NCBI RefSeq assembly: GCF_001182745.1
Contig: NZ_LN868938.1
Coordinates: 2,294,001 to 2,358,000 of the forward strand
DNA from: Nocardia farcinica
GTDB lineage: Bacteria > Actinomycetota > Actinomycetes > Mycobacteriales > Mycobacteriaceae
Direction: 5' to 3'
Length of the DNA stretch: 64,000 nucleotides
Positions 1 through 15,802 of the stretch are shown here, piece by piece. The notes beneath the pieces are model-generated. The model searched no databases, had not been told where the DNA came from, and saw nothing but the letters and a program-made list of their open reading frames with translations. The translations under genes and the position numbers were made by a program. Within the stretch, counting starts at the first letter, position 1, and each line of letters begins with the position of its first letter.

Positions 1-489
1 CGCGCCGCCGACCTCGTCGCCGATCTCGACACCCGCCTGGCCGCCCTGCACGCCGCACCGCAGGCGCCGCGCAAGCCCGCCGTCTTCCTGTTCGACAGCG
101 GCAGCGACACGATCTTCTCCAGCGGGAAGTTCGGTGCGCCGCAAGCCATCCTGGATTCGGCGGGCGCACGCAACATCCTCGACGACGTCGCCGACACGTG
201 GACGAAGGTCTCCTGGGAACGCCTCGCCTCCGCCGACCCCGACGCGATCATGTTCGTCGATTACCCCGGCCAGACCTTCGAGCAGAAGGTCGAGCTGCTG
301 CGCGGCAAGCCCGGCATCAACGAGCTGCGTGCCGTCCGGGAGGGCCGGTTCCTCAACCTGCCGTATGTGCTGTGGACCAGCGGACCGCTGAACATCGACG
401 CCGCCGAGCAGATCCGCGCCCGGCTGGAGCAGTGGGAGCTGCTGCCCCCTTCCGGGATCCGGCCGCGCGCCGACGACGAAGTGCGCTGA
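1..489 (+). CDS. ABC transporter substrate-binding protein, C-terminal part
   Basis: This is the last 162 codons of a gene that begins before the window; the frame is open from base 1 to the TGA at 487-489. The visible part has the layout of the C-terminal lobe of TroA/FepB-type periplasmic binding proteins: a strand ending in VFLFDSGSD, a GAPQAILDSAGARNI helix, then WERLASADPDAIMFVDYPG and a late NLPYVLWTSGPLNIDA segment. Such proteins are lipid-anchored outside the membrane and deliver iron-siderophores, haem, cobalamin or metals to an ABC importer. The ligand cannot be decided from this part. The next gene is convergent, so no transporter partner is visible here. Confidence 0.75.
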   Translation, partial: RAADLVADLDTRLAALHAAPQAPRKPAVFLFDSGSDTIFSSGKFGAPQAILDSAGARNILDDVADTWTKVSWERLASADPDAIMFVDYPGQTFEQKVELLRGKPGINELRAVREGRFLNLPYVLWTSGPLNIDAAEQIRARLEQWELLPPSGIRPRADDEVR

Positions 490-497
490 GGCGCCGG

Positions 498-965
498 TCA
501 ATCGAGGGTGCCGCGCTCGGCGAGGGCGGCGAGCTTCGCCAGCGAGATCCGCCAGCCGATCTCGTTGTCGTGCGGGTCCAGTCCGCTGGGCAGCTTGTCG
601 TGCAGAGCGATCAGGTCGGTGCCGCCGTCGGCCTCGGTGAGGGTGTAGCTGATCGTCATCTCGCCCTGCACATCCGGATCCTCGGTGTCGAACTCGACGA
701 GCTGCACCACCTGCTCGTTCGGGACCAGCATCAGGAAGCGGCCACGGTAGCTGTCGGTGTGGTCGGTGGTCTTGCCGGTGTCGGTGGGGTCGTCGTAGGT
801 GAGCGTGATGTGGAAGGCGCCGCCCTCGCGGGCGTCGAATTCGTGCACCCGGCTGGTCATGCCGTCGGGCACCATCCACCGGGCCACCGCCTCGCCGTCG
901 AGCAGCAGCCGGTAGACCGTCTCCCGAGGTGCGTCGATGTGCTTGCCGATGCGTGTCGCGGTCAT
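498..965 (-). CDS. SRPBCC / AHSA1-like (START-fold) protein
   Basis: A 155-residue protein typical of the SRPBCC superfamily, AHSA1 branch. It opens with ATRIGKHIDAPRETVYRLL, the usual first strand and helix. It then has a WMVPDGM segment, GGAFHITLTY, a FLMLVPNEQVVQLVEF strand and a C-terminal helix EIGWRISLAKLAALAE. These small cytoplasmic proteins bind hydrophobic ligands or act as ligand-responsive factors, and many lie beside ArsR regulators, though none is seen here. The gene converges on the binding-protein gene with an 8-base gap. It lies downstream of the rRNA operon on the same strand, separated from it by two hairpins. Substrate unknown. Confidence 0.8.
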   Translation of the reverse strand: MTATRIGKHIDAPRETVYRLLLDGEAVARWMVPDGMTSRVHEFDAREGGAFHITLTYDDPTDTGKTTDHTDSYRGRFLMLVPNEQVVQLVEFDTEDPDVQGEMTISYTLTEADGGTDLIALHDKLPSGLDPHDNEIGWRISLAKLAALAERGTLD

Positions 966-1043
966 GCGACCACGGTAGCCGCCTCGGACCGGTCACTCGG
1001 GTGGAAGAAATGTCGGCCAGGAAACGATGCCGGAAAACACGGA

Positions 1044-1067
1044 AAGCCCCAATCGCGTTGGGGCCTT
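1044..1067 (-). terminator. Rho-independent terminator distal to the rRNA operon
   Basis: On the minus strand a GC-rich stem (GCCCCAA paired with TTGGGGC, loop CGCGA) is followed by a T-containing run (CTTTCCGTGTTTTCC). It lies about 85 bases beyond 5S in the direction of transcription. This is the more conventional of the two hairpins after the operon. Confidence 0.7.
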
Positions 1068-1112
1068 CTGAATGAATAGTCGGTGTCTGGGGGTGTGGGG
1101 TCCGGAAATGCC

Positions 1113-1142
1113 GATAGGGGACCCACTAGTGGGTCCCCTATC
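1113..1142. terminator. Perfect 30-bp palindrome after 5S rRNA
   Basis: A perfect 30-base inverted repeat with no unpaired loop base, centred on ACTAGT and ending in GATAGGGG / CCCCTATC. It begins about 10 bases after the 3' end of 5S. It can form a long hairpin in either direction and probably ends or processes the rRNA transcript. There is no T-tract directly after it, so it may act together with the terminator at 1044-1067. Confidence 0.55.
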
Positions 1143-1152
1143 AGGAAAGGAT

Positions 1153-1271
1153 GTTCCGGCGGTGTCCTACTCTCCCACACCCTGTCGAGTGCAGTACCAT
1201 CGGCGCTGGCAGGCTTAGCTTCCGGGTTCGGAATGGGACCGGGCGTTTCCCCACCGCTATGACCGCCGTAA
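1153..1271 (-). rRNA. rrf: 5S ribosomal RNA
   Basis: The minus strand reads as an actinobacterial 5S rRNA of about 119 nt. It begins TTACGGCGGTCATAGCGG, contains GGGGAAACGCCCGGTCCC and CCGAACCCGGAAGC, and ends GGACACCGCCGG. The 5' and 3' ends pair to form helix I. It is the last gene of the rRNA operon, about 120 bases after 23S, and two hairpins follow it. Exact ends may be off by one or two bases. Confidence 0.95.
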
Positions 1272-1364
1272 CTCTATGAAACTATCCACACCCCCGCACA
1301 CACCCCACACCCTTTCGGTGATGGGGCGGGTGTCAACGGTGGGTTGTGTGTTGTTTCAGATACC

Positions 1365-1378
1365 GCACAGTGGACGCG
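1365..1378 (-). other. 3' arm of the 23S rRNA processing stem
   Basis: These 14 bases (+ strand GCACAGTGGACGCG) are the exact reverse complement of 4530-4543 on the other side of 23S. In the precursor they would pair to form the double-stranded stem that RNase III cuts to release pre-23S. Confidence 0.65.
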
Positions 1379-1389
1379 TAACATCGTTG

Positions 1390-6371
<4,982 letters not shown>

Positions 6372-6616
6372 AGACTCACAATCACACCCCACAGGGCGCA
6401 ATCAAAAGTACAAAACTAGAGTCCGAAAACCCAGCAAAACAATCGCCAGCCGGAAATTAGCTGACAAAAAATATCCGACCCTCACACGGGGGTATGAGGA
6501 ACCGGAACCAAAAAAAATTTGGCACTGACATTCATCGACACACTATTGAGTTCTCAAAGAACACACGCACACACCATCTCGCGGGTTTCCCCGTCCGTCG
6601 GTGAGGCAACTTTTAC
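6372..6616 (-). other. rRNA operon leader with boxA-like antitermination element
   Basis: About 245 bases between the predicted promoter and 16S hold no gene. On the minus strand, near 6545-6568, lies TGTTCTTTGAGAACTCAATA, the standard mycolata leader motif with a boxA-like core. It resembles the boxA stretch in the 16S-23S spacer and is expected to recruit the Nus antitermination factors. A run of eight Ts follows, then an AT-rich segment before 16S, which stands out in this GC-rich sequence. Confidence 0.65.
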
Positions 6617-6645
6617 AGCTTAGCGCGGCCATTCGCCCGAATCAA
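6617..6645 (-). promoter_or_regulatory. rRNA operon promoter
   Basis: On the minus strand TTGATT (6640-6645) and TAAGCT (6617-6622) are separated by exactly 17 bases. This is a good match to a SigA-type promoter and close to known actinobacterial rRNA promoters (TTGACT/TAAGNT). It lies about 250 bases before 16S, upstream of the leader. No second promoter was confidently identified between it and bioD. Confidence 0.6.
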
Positions 6646-6793
6646 AATCCGGACTCACAGTCGAGCTAGTGTGATCGTCAGGCGCTCCTCGTCCGACCTC
6701 GTTTCCCGTGCCACGCTCAGCCTCTCGGCTCGGCGTCTCGGCTCAGCGTTTCCGCTCCGGGTTGGCGTCCGTGTCGCTCTGACCTGGAATAAG

Positions 6794-7525
6794 TTACGTA
6801 CCCGATTGCGAGGTGTCAAATCCCCAGGTAGATGGGGGTGAATCGGAGTTGAACGGCAGACGCGGCGACCACCCCGGGGCGAACCACCCGGGGACCGCGG
6901 CGGTGAACCGATCGTGGTCCCAGGCGCCGACTCCTGCGGGCACGGCCCCGACGATCGGCACGCCGGTCAGGCGCGGCAGATCCTCGCGATTGCACAGGGA
7001 CGCCAGATCCGGCTCGGCCGGCCAGGCGCCGATCACCACTCCCGCGCAGCGCACGCCCGCGGCGTCGAGCGCGCGGATGGTGAGCTCGGTGTGGTTGAGG
7101 GTGCCCAGGCCGGCGGCGGCGACGACGAGGACCGGCGCGTCGAGTTCGCGGGCCAGATCCAGCAGGGTGAACTCGCCGACCCGGACGAGCAGTCCGCCCG
7201 CGCCTTCCACGACGGTCAGCTCGGCGTCGAGGCCGCCGACGGCGGTGGCCGTCTCGTCGAGGGTGAGCAGGGGCGCGCCGCAGCGGCGCGCGGCGGTGTC
7301 GGGTGCCAGTGGCTCGGGATAGCGCGCGAGTTCCAGGGTCGGGACCGGGCCCGCGAGCCGCCGGACCTCGGCGAGGTCGCCGGGTTCGCCGGGCGCCACA
7401 CCCGTCTGGGCGGGTTTGCAGACCGCGACCGCGAGGCCCTCGGCACGGGCGAGCGCGGTCAGCGCCGCGGTGACGACGGTCTTGCCGACGTCGGTGGAGG
7501 TGCCGGTGACGAGCAGGGTGTTCAC
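6794..7525 (-). CDS. bioD: ATP-dependent dethiobiotin synthetase BioD
   Basis: A 243-residue enzyme that closes the ureido ring of dethiobiotin from 7,8-diaminopelargonate, CO2 and ATP. The N-terminus has the family P-loop GTSTDVGKT (about residues 8-16). Later come KPAQTG and VEGAGGLLV (the E-G-A-G-G motif), and a PIVGAVPAG stretch near the C-terminus. The GTG start overlaps the bioF stop by four bases (GTGA), so the two are translationally coupled. It is the last gene of the biotin group; the rRNA operon promoter follows on the same strand. Confidence 0.95.
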   Translation of the reverse strand: MNTLLVTGTSTDVGKTVVTAALTALARAEGLAVAVCKPAQTGVAPGEPGDLAEVRRLAGPVPTLELARYPEPLAPDTAARRCGAPLLTLDETATAVGGLDAELTVVEGAGGLLVRVGEFTLLDLARELDAPVLVVAAAGLGTLNHTELTIRALDAAGVRCAGVVIGAWPAEPDLASLCNREDLPRLTGVPIVGAVPAGVGAWDHDRFTAAVPGWFAPGWSPRLPFNSDSPPSTWGFDTSQSGT

Positions 7526-8676
7526 GCGGGCACCACCTCCCGACCGCGTGCCTCGGCGAGGACCTCGCCGAGCACGGTCGCGATGGTGTCGAGTTCGGCG
7601 GCGGTGAGGTCCGCGCGGGCGGTCAGGCGCAGGCGGGAGGTTCCTTCGGGGACGGACGGCGGGCGGAAGCAGCCGACCTCGAGGCCGCGGGCGCGACAGG
7701 CCTGCGCGGCATCGTGGGCGACCTGGGCTTGGCCGAGCACCACCGAGACGACCGCCGACTCCGGGGTGCCGACACCCGCGATCCGCGCGATGGCCGCCGC
7801 ATTGCTCAGCACCCGCCCCGCCATGCCGGGGTCACGGCGCAGCAGTGCCAGCGCGGCGCGGGCGGCACCGACGGCGGCGGGCGCCAACCCGGTGTCGAAG
7901 ATGAAGGTGCGGGCCGTGTCGATGAGGTGGGCACGCACGCGTTCGCTGCACAGCACGGCGCCGCCCTGCGCGGCCAGCGCCTTGGACAGCGTGGCCGTGA
8001 CGACGAGATCGGGCTCGCCGGCCAAGCCGGTCTCGTGCACCAGCCCGCGGCCGCCGGTACCGCGTACCCCGAGCCCGTGCGCCTCGTCGACGACGAGCAC
8101 CGCGCCGTTGGCGCGGGTGACCCGGTGCAGGTCGGCCAGCGGCGCGAGATCGCCGTCGGCGCTGAACACCGAGTCGGTGAGTACCAGCGCGCGTTCCTCG
8201 GTGCGCGCGGCGAGCACCCGGTCCACCGCGGCCACGTCGCGGTGCGGGGCGATCTCGACGCGCGCGCGGGACAGGCGGCAGGCATCCACCAGCGAGGCGT
8301 GTGAGCCCGCGTCGGAGACGACGAGCGAACCGCGCCCGGCCAATGCGGTGACCGCGCCGAGATTGGCCGCGTAGCCCGAGGCGAACACCAACCCGGCCTC
8401 CGCGCCGACGAAGTCGGCGAGCTCGGCTTCGAGCTGTTCGTGCTCGGTGGTGGTGCCGGTGACCAGTCGCGATCCGGTCGAGCCCGCCCCCCAGCGGCGG
8501 ACGGCCGCGACGGCGCCCTCGACGACCTCCGGGTGCCGGGTGAGCCCGAGATAGTCGTTGGAGGCCAGGTCGATCGACGGCGACCGCGGGGCCCGCGGCC
8601 GTAGTTCTCGGCGCAATCCGGCGCTCACGCGCGCATCGGCCCGTTCGTCCAACCAACTCAGCGGATCGGTAGTCAC
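7522..8676 (-). CDS. bioF: 8-amino-7-oxononanoate synthase BioF
   Basis: A 384-residue PLP enzyme that condenses pimeloyl-thioester with L-alanine to give 8-amino-7-oxononanoate, the first step of the biotin bicycle. Visible family signatures are [13 protein letters not shown], a glycine-rich [43 protein letters not shown] (the PLP-ring aspartate and histidine), and [12 protein letters not shown] carrying the Schiff-base lysine. It starts with GTG 17 bases beyond a BioQ-type operator that overlaps the end of bioA. bioF and bioD can therefore be regulated apart from bioA. Confidence 0.95.
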   Translation of the reverse strand: MTTDPLSWLDERADARVSAGLRRELRPRAPRSPSIDLASNDYLGLTRHPEVVEGAVAAVRRWGAGSTGSRLVTGTTTEHEQLEAELADFVGAEAGLVFASGYAANLGAVTALAGRGSLVVSDAGSHASLVDACRLSRARVEIAPHRDVAAVDRVLAARTEERALVLTDSVFSADGDLAPLADLHRVTRANGAVLVVDEAHGLGVRGTGGRGLVHETGLAGEPDLVVTATLSKALAAQGGAVLCSERVRAHLIDTARTFIFDTGLAPAAVGAARAALALLRRDPGMAGRVLSNAAAIARIAGVGTPESAVVSVVLGQAQVAHDAAQACRARGLEVGCFRPPSVPEGTSRLRLTARADLTAAELDTIATVLGEVLAEARGREVVPA

Positions 8677-8692
8677 AGCTGAGCAGCATACT

Positions 8693-8705
8693 TGAACACC
8701 GTTCA
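8693..8705. promoter_or_regulatory. BioQ-type operator upstream of bioF
   Basis: TGAAC-ACC-GTTCA, a perfect 5-3-5 palindrome of the BioQ (TetR family) consensus known from corynebacteria and mycobacteria. It overlaps the bioA stop codon (8703-8705) and ends 17 bases before the bioF start. It implies an internal, biotin-controlled promoter for bioFD. No bioQ gene lies in the window. Confidence 0.7.
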
Positions 8706-9986
8706 GGACGGCACATCACCGGCCGCGACGGCCGCTGCGATACCGCGGGTGATGGCCGCGACGTCGGCGGCGGTGCTGATGAACGGCGGCATCGTGTAGA
8801 CGAGGTTGCGGAACGGCCGTAGCCAGACACCGGCGGCCACCGCGGCCGCGGTCGCGGCACGCATGTCGACGGGTCGGTCGAGTTCGACGACGCCGATCGC
8901 GCCGAGCACCCGCACGTCGACCACGCCCGGCAGGTCCCGCACCGGCGCCAGTCCCGCGCGCAACCCGTCCTCGATGCCGCGGACCTCGCCGCGCCAGTCA
9001 CGGGCGAGCAGCAGCTCCACCGACGCGACGGCCACGGCACACGCCAACGGGTTGCCCATGAAGGTGGGCCCGTGCATGAGCCCGCCGTGCGCGGCGCTGA
9101 TGGTCTCGGCGATCCGGGTGGTGCACAGGGCGGCCGCGAGGGTGAGGTAACCGCCGGTGAGCGCCTTGCCCACGCACATCACGTCGGGGCGCACCCCGGC
9201 GTGTTCGGCGGCGAACAGCTCCCCGGTGCGCCCGAATCCGGTGGCGATCTCGTCGAAGACCAGCAGCACGTCGTGGGCGTCGCAGAGCCTGCGCAGGTCG
9301 GCGAGGTAGCGGGGATCGTGGAACCGCATACCGCCCGCGCCCTGCACCACCGGCTCCACGACGACGGCCGCCAGTTCGTCCGCGTGGGCGGCCAGCGCGG
9401 CCTCGAGTTCGGCCACGTAGCCGGGCCGGTACTCCGCCGGCGGCATCCCGACGAAGACCTGTTCGGCGAGCACGTCGGTCCACAACGCGTGCATGCCACC
9501 TTCCGGGTCGCACACGCTCATCGGGGTGAAGGTGTCGCCGTGGTAGCCGCCGCGCCAGGTGAGCAGCCGCCGTTTGCCCGGCTTGCCGAGACTGCGCCAG
9601 TACTGCAGGCACATCTTGACCGCGACCTCCACCGAGACCGAGCCGGAGTCACAGAGGAACACCTTGTCCAGCCCCTCGGGCGTGAGCTGAACCAGCAACT
9701 CGGTCAGCCGGGCGGCCGGTTCGTGGGTGAGTCCGCCGAACATCACGTGACTCATCCGCTGCGACTGCGCGACCAGCGCGGCGTCGAGCACGGGGTGCCG
9801 GTAGCCGTGCACGGCCGCCCACCAGGAGCTCATGCCGTCGACCAGCTCCCGCCCGTCGGCCAGCGTCAAGCGCACGCCCGACGCGCTCGCCACCACGAGC
9901 GGCTCGGTGGTGGCGGGGAAGCCGCCGTAGGGGTGCCAGACGTGTGCGGCGTCGATGGCGGTGATCTGGTCCGGAGTCAATGCCAC
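8703..9986 (-). CDS. bioA: Adenosylmethionine-8-amino-7-oxononanoate aminotransferase BioA
   Basis: A 427-residue class III aminotransferase that moves an amino group from S-adenosylmethionine to 8-amino-7-oxononanoate, forming 7,8-diaminopelargonate. The substrate-site motif [14 protein letters not shown] near residue 50 is specific to BioA. GGYHGDTF, the [14 protein letters not shown] site and the catalytic lysine in [15 protein letters not shown] follow. It starts with GTG preceded by GAGGG. The BioQ-type operator at 10030-10046 lies 44 bases upstream. Gene order is bioA-bioF-bioD on the minus strand; bioB is not in the window. Confidence 0.95.
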   Translation of the reverse strand: MALTPDQITAIDAAHVWHPYGGFPATTEPLVVASASGVRLTLADGRELVDGMSSWWAAVHGYRHPVLDAALVAQSQRMSHVMFGGLTHEPAARLTELLVQLTPEGLDKVFLCDSGSVSVEVAVKMCLQYWRSLGKPGKRRLLTWRGGYHGDTFTPMSVCDPEGGMHALWTDVLAEQVFVGMPPAEYRPGYVAELEAALAAHADELAAVVVEPVVQGAGGMRFHDPRYLADLRRLCDAHDVLLVFDEIATGFGRTGELFAAEHAGVRPDVMCVGKALTGGYLTLAAALCTTRIAETISAAHGGLMHGPTFMGNPLACAVAVASVELLLARDWRGEVRGIEDGLRAGLAPVRDLPGVVDVRVLGAIGVVELDRPVDMRAATAAAVAAGVWLRPFRNLVYTMPPFISTAADVAAITRGIAAAVAAGDVPS

Positions 9987-10029
9987 AGTGGAGTCCCTCG
10001 CCGGTCGGTGTGCCCGGCCCGCCGGGCGA

Positions 10030-10046
10030 CTTGAACGGTGTTCAAG
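10030..10046. promoter_or_regulatory. BioQ-type operator upstream of bioA
   Basis: A 17-base perfect palindrome, CTTGAAC-GGT-GTTCAAG, which contains the BioQ consensus TGAAC-N3-GTTCA. It lies in the 97-base gap between the MarR gene and bioA, 44 bases before the bioA start, and is expected to repress bioA when biotin is plentiful. Confidence 0.75.
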
Positions 10047-10083
10047 TTAGCAGCGCGGCGCGGCCCGGCTCCCACCCGGCCGG

Positions 10084-10527
10084 TCACCGGGCGCCCTCGC
10101 CGAGGACGTCGGCCACGCCGGCCAGTGCCGCCCGCAACCCGGCCACCGTGGACTCCCCCAGCCGCGCGGCCAGCGCGCGCTCGATCGCCTCGATCTCCCG
10201 CCGGGCCCGCCGCAGCGCGGACCGCCCCGCGGGGGTGGCCACCACGAGCCGCGCCCGGCGGTCGGCCGGGTCGACCCGGCGTTCGACGTACCCGCACGCC
10301 GCCAGGTGCGTGACCAGTTCCCCCATGGACTGCTGCGTCATCCCCGCCGCGTCGGCGAGTGCGGTGATCCGCGAGCCTTCCGGATCGAGATAGCGGAAGA
10401 CCGCGAAGTGGGCGGGGCGCAGCCGCTCGTCGAGGGCGGGGCGCAGAGCTTGCTCGAGTGTGTGTTCGTAGGACCGGGTGGCGTGGACGAGCAGTTTCAA
10501 CAGCGTGGTCGCGGTTTCGGTTGACAC
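10084..10527 (-). CDS. MarR family transcriptional regulator
   Basis: A 147-residue winged-helix repressor of MarR type. Residues 35-100 hold the DNA-binding domain: LRPAHFAVFRYL, ITALADAAGMTQQSMGELVTHL as the helix-turn-helix, then GYVERRVDPADRRARLVVATPAG as the wing, with the conserved D-x-R-D-x-R motif seen as DPADRRAR. The flanking helices would form the dimer interface. It is divergent from the cupin gene with only 29 bases between the starts and probably controls it and itself. A -10-like TATCCT (10535-10540) sits seven bases before the GTG start, suggesting a leaderless mRNA. The ligand is unknown. Confidence 0.88.
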   Translation of the reverse strand: MSTETATTLLKLLVHATRSYEHTLEQALRPALDERLRPAHFAVFRYLDPEGSRITALADAAGMTQQSMGELVTHLAACGYVERRVDPADRRARLVVATPAGRSALRRARREIEAIERALAARLGESTVAGLRAALAGVADVLGEGAR

Positions 10528-10550
10528 AATAGGAAGGATACCTTTATATC
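10521..10550 (+). promoter_or_regulatory. Cupin gene promoter with overlapping GATA-N6-TATC operator
   Basis: TTGACA (10521-10526) and TATATC (10545-10550) are 18 bases apart, placing the predicted transcript start at or next to the ATG at 10557. The -35 overlaps the start of the divergent MarR gene. An inverted repeat, GATA (10537-10540) and TATC (10547-10550), covers the -10 region and is a candidate MarR operator. Confidence 0.5.
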
Positions 10551-10556
10551 TGGAGT

Positions 10557-11090
10557 ATGAGCGAGCAGCGCGCCGTCACGTTCCGCAACGGCCACCGCGT
10601 CACCCTGGTCGACCGCGGTGTCGACGAGCGCGGCCCCTACCTGAAGCTGCATCACCATCTGCCGCAGCCGGGCAGGCAGGCGGGCCCGCACTGGCATCCC
10701 GAGCTCGCCGAGAGCTGGACGGTGCGGGCGGGCAGGCTGTGGTTCGAGGTCGACGGCACCGAGATCGTGGCAGGCCCGGGTGTCACGGTGAGCGCGCCGC
10801 CCCGCGCGGTGCACCAGTTCCGCTGCGAGGAGCCGGGAACCGAGTTCGACCACGAGATCCGGCCGCCGCTGCGGCACTGGCAGATGTTCGAGCTCTGGTC
10901 GGCACTGGATCTGGCGGGCCGGACGACCGCGGGCCGCATCCCGCGGAACCCGCTGGCGCTGGCGCTGCTGTGGGAGTACCAGGACGGATACCTGGCGGGC
11001 GTGCCCGCGTGGGCGCAGCGCGTCGTGCTGGGCGGCCTGGCCCGGATCGCCCGCCGCGTCGGATATCCGCGCCCGCCCGCCGAGGTGTGA
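10557..11090 (+). CDS. Cupin domain-containing protein
   Basis: A 177-residue protein with a single cupin barrel in its first two thirds. The metal-binding motif 1 is recognisable in GPHWHPELAESWTVRAGRLWFEV written in pieces as HWHPELAESW and AGRLWFEVDG. Motif 2 is SAPPRAVHQFRCEEPG. The C-terminal part (LWSALDLAG to the end) is helical and ends in an Arg/Pro-rich tail. Members of this type may be dioxygenases, isomerases or ligand-binding proteins. The gene is divergent from a MarR regulator, so its product may handle a small aromatic or antibiotic-like compound; that is inference. The gap between GGAG and ATG is too short for a normal ribosome site, which fits a leaderless transcript. Confidence 0.78.
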   Translation: MSEQRAVTFRNGHRVTLVDRGVDERGPYLKLHHHLPQPGRQAGPHWHPELAESWTVRAGRLWFEVDGTEIVAGPGVTVSAPPRAVHQFRCEEPGTEFDHEIRPPLRHWQMFELWSALDLAGRTTAGRIPRNPLALALLWEYQDGYLAGVPAWAQRVVLGGLARIARRVGYPRPPAEV

Positions 11091-11153
11091 TCGAGACGAC
11101 CCGAAACCGCCGCCGCTCCGACGCACCACCGGTTCGGCGCTACTGTCGTCACC

Positions 11154-13270
<2,117 letters not shown>

Positions 13271-13274
<4 letters not shown>

Positions 13275-15709
13275 CCGAGACGATGACCGCACCCGACCCC
13301 TTGCACCACACCGACCCGATCGTCCGCGGCCGCGCCGTGACCCGGCAGACACCGGTCCGCAGCACCTACCGGCTGCAGCTGCGCCCGGACGCCTTGACCT
13401 TCGCCGATGCCCGCGCCATCGCGGAATACCTCCAGCAGCTGGGCATCTCGCACCTGTACCTGTCGCCGATCCTCACCGCCACGCACGGGTCGACGCACGG
13501 CTACGACGTCACCGATCCGACCACCGTGTCCGCGGCGCTGGGCGGGCCGCTCGGGCTGAAAGCGCTCGCCGACGAGGTCCGCACCCGCGGCATGGGGTTG
13601 ATCGTGGACCTGGTGCCCAACCATGTCGGCGTCGCCGACCCGCGGCAGAATCCCTGGTGGTGGGACGTGCTGCGGAACGGCCGCGACTCCCGCTACGCCC
13701 GGTTCTTCGACATCGATTGGAGCCCCGGCAACGGCGCCGGCGGCAGGCTGGCGCTGCCGGTGCTGGCCAACGAGAACGACCCGGCCGCGCTGACCGTGGA
13801 CCGCTCCGGTCCCGAACCGATGCTGGCGTTGCACGACCTGCGCTTCCCGATCGCGCCGGGCACCGACGGCGACAACGCGCTGCGCATCCACGACAAGCAG
13901 CACTACCGGCTGGTCAGCTGGAAGGCCGGCGTGTGCACCTACCGGCGGTTCTTCGCGGTGAGCACGCTGGCGGCGCTGCGACAGGAGGATCCGGAGGTCT
14001 TCGAGCTGACCCACCGGGAGCTGGCCGCCTGGTGCGAGCACGACCTCATCGACGGCGTGCGCGTCGACCATCCGGACGGGCTGTCCTATCCCGCCGCGTA
14101 CCTCACTCGGCTGCGGCAGCTGATCGGCCCGCACCGGCTGCTGCTGGTGGAGAAGATCCTGGCCAACCGGGAGCCGCTGGACCCCACCCTGCCGATCGAC
14201 GGCACCACCGGCTACGACGCGCTGGCCGGAGTCGGCGGGGTGCTCATCGATCCCGACGGGGAGCACGCGCTCACCGAACTCTCGCGCCGGGTGGCCGGGC
14301 ACGGCAGCGACCGGGCCTGGATCGGCGAGACCGAGCACCGCATCAAACGCGCTGTCGCCGAGAGCATTCTCGCGCCGGAGCTGCGGCGGTTGGTGGCCGC
14401 GATCAAGCGCGACGCGGCCGCCGAATCGTTCGACACCCTCGCGCTGACCAACGCCACCATCGAGGTGCTGGCGTTCATGCCGGTCTACCGCGCCGACTAC
14501 GCGCCGCTGGCCGGGATGACCGGAGCGGTGATCGCGGAGGTGGAGCGGCGCAACAGCGAGCTGACCGCACCGCTGAACGTGCTGGTCGCCGCCTTGGCCG
14601 TGGGCGGGGAGGCCGCCATGCGGTTCGAGCAGGTGTGCGGGGCGATGACCGCGAAAGCCGTGGAGGACACCATGTTCTACCGCGCGGTGCGGCTGGTCTC
14701 GCTGCAGGAGGTGGGCGGCAACCCGGCCCGGTTCGGGCACTCGGTCAACGAGTTCCACCTCGCCAACATCGAACGGGCCCAGCGCTGGCCCGCGACGATG
14801 ACCACCCTGTCGACCCACGACACCAAGCGCGGCGAGGACGTCCGGGCACGCATCGGAGTGCTCTCCCAGGTGGCGAGCGTATGGGCGCGGTCGGTGGAGT
14901 CGTGGCTGGAGAAGACGCCGCCGCCGGACGGGGCGACCGCACTGTTCCTGTTGCAGAACATGTTCGGCGTGTGGCCCGCCGACGGCCGTCCCGCCTCGTC
15001 GGTGCCCGGCCTGCGCGAGCGGCTGCACCGGTACGCGGAGAAGGCGATGCGCGAGGCCGGGCTGCGCACGTCCTGGGAGGAGCCGGACGGCGAGTTCGAG
15101 GCGGCCGTGCACGGTTGGCTGGACGCGGTGGTGGACGGCCCGGTCGGCGCCGAACTCGGCGACCTCGTCCACGATCTCGCCCCGCACGCGTGGTCGGATT
15201 CGCTGGCGCAGAAGCTGTTGCAGTTGTGCGGGCCGGGCATTCCCGACGTCTACCAGGGCTGTGAGCTGTGGGAGGACTCCCTGGTCGACCCGGACAACCG
15301 CCGCCCGGTGGACTTCCCCGCCCGCACCGGCATGCTGCAATCGCTCACCGGCACACCGGCGTTGGACACCTCGGGGGCGGCGAAGATGTGGGTCGTGGCC
15401 TACGCGCTGTGGCTGCGGCGCGAGCGGCCGGAGTGTTTCGTGGGCGGTGCCTATCTGCCGTTGTTCGCCACCGGTGAGCAGGCCGGGCGGGTGGTGAGTT
15501 ACGCCCGCGGCCGGGTCGGCGAGACACCGGAGGTGGTGGTCGTGGTCACCCGGCACAGCGTCGGGCTGGGTGAAACGGGTTGGGGCGATACGGCGTTGGA
15601 TCTGCCCCAGGGCTCGTGGACGGACCGGCTGACCGGGCACACCTTCCAGGGGCGCACCCGGGTCGAGCAGATCTTCGCCCGGCTGCCGGTGGCACTCCTG
15701 GTCCGCTGA
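13271..15709 (+). CDS. treY: Maltooligosyl trehalose synthase TreY
   Basis: An 812-residue GH13 enzyme that turns the reducing-end alpha-1,4 bond of maltodextrin into an alpha,alpha-1,1 bond, forming maltooligosyltrehalose. Family motifs are STYRLQL and ISHLYLSPILTA near the N-terminus, STHGYDVTDPT, IVDLVPNHVGV, GVRVDHPDGLSYP (nucleophile Asp), LLLVEKILA (acid Glu), and the diagnostic LSTHDTKRGEDVRAR. IPDVYQGCELWEDSLVDPDN near residue 660 is typical of TreY. I place the start at the GTG overlapping the treX stop; an in-frame ATG lies four codons later. The long frame upstream within treX is not part of this gene. Confidence 0.94.
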
Positions 15710-15802
15710 GCGGCGCGGCCACCGTCGGCCGTCGATATGGCCCCTGCCGGTGCCGGTGCGGCTCCGTTGCCGCGTCGGCGCCGGCTGCCTGCGATGGTGC
15801 GG

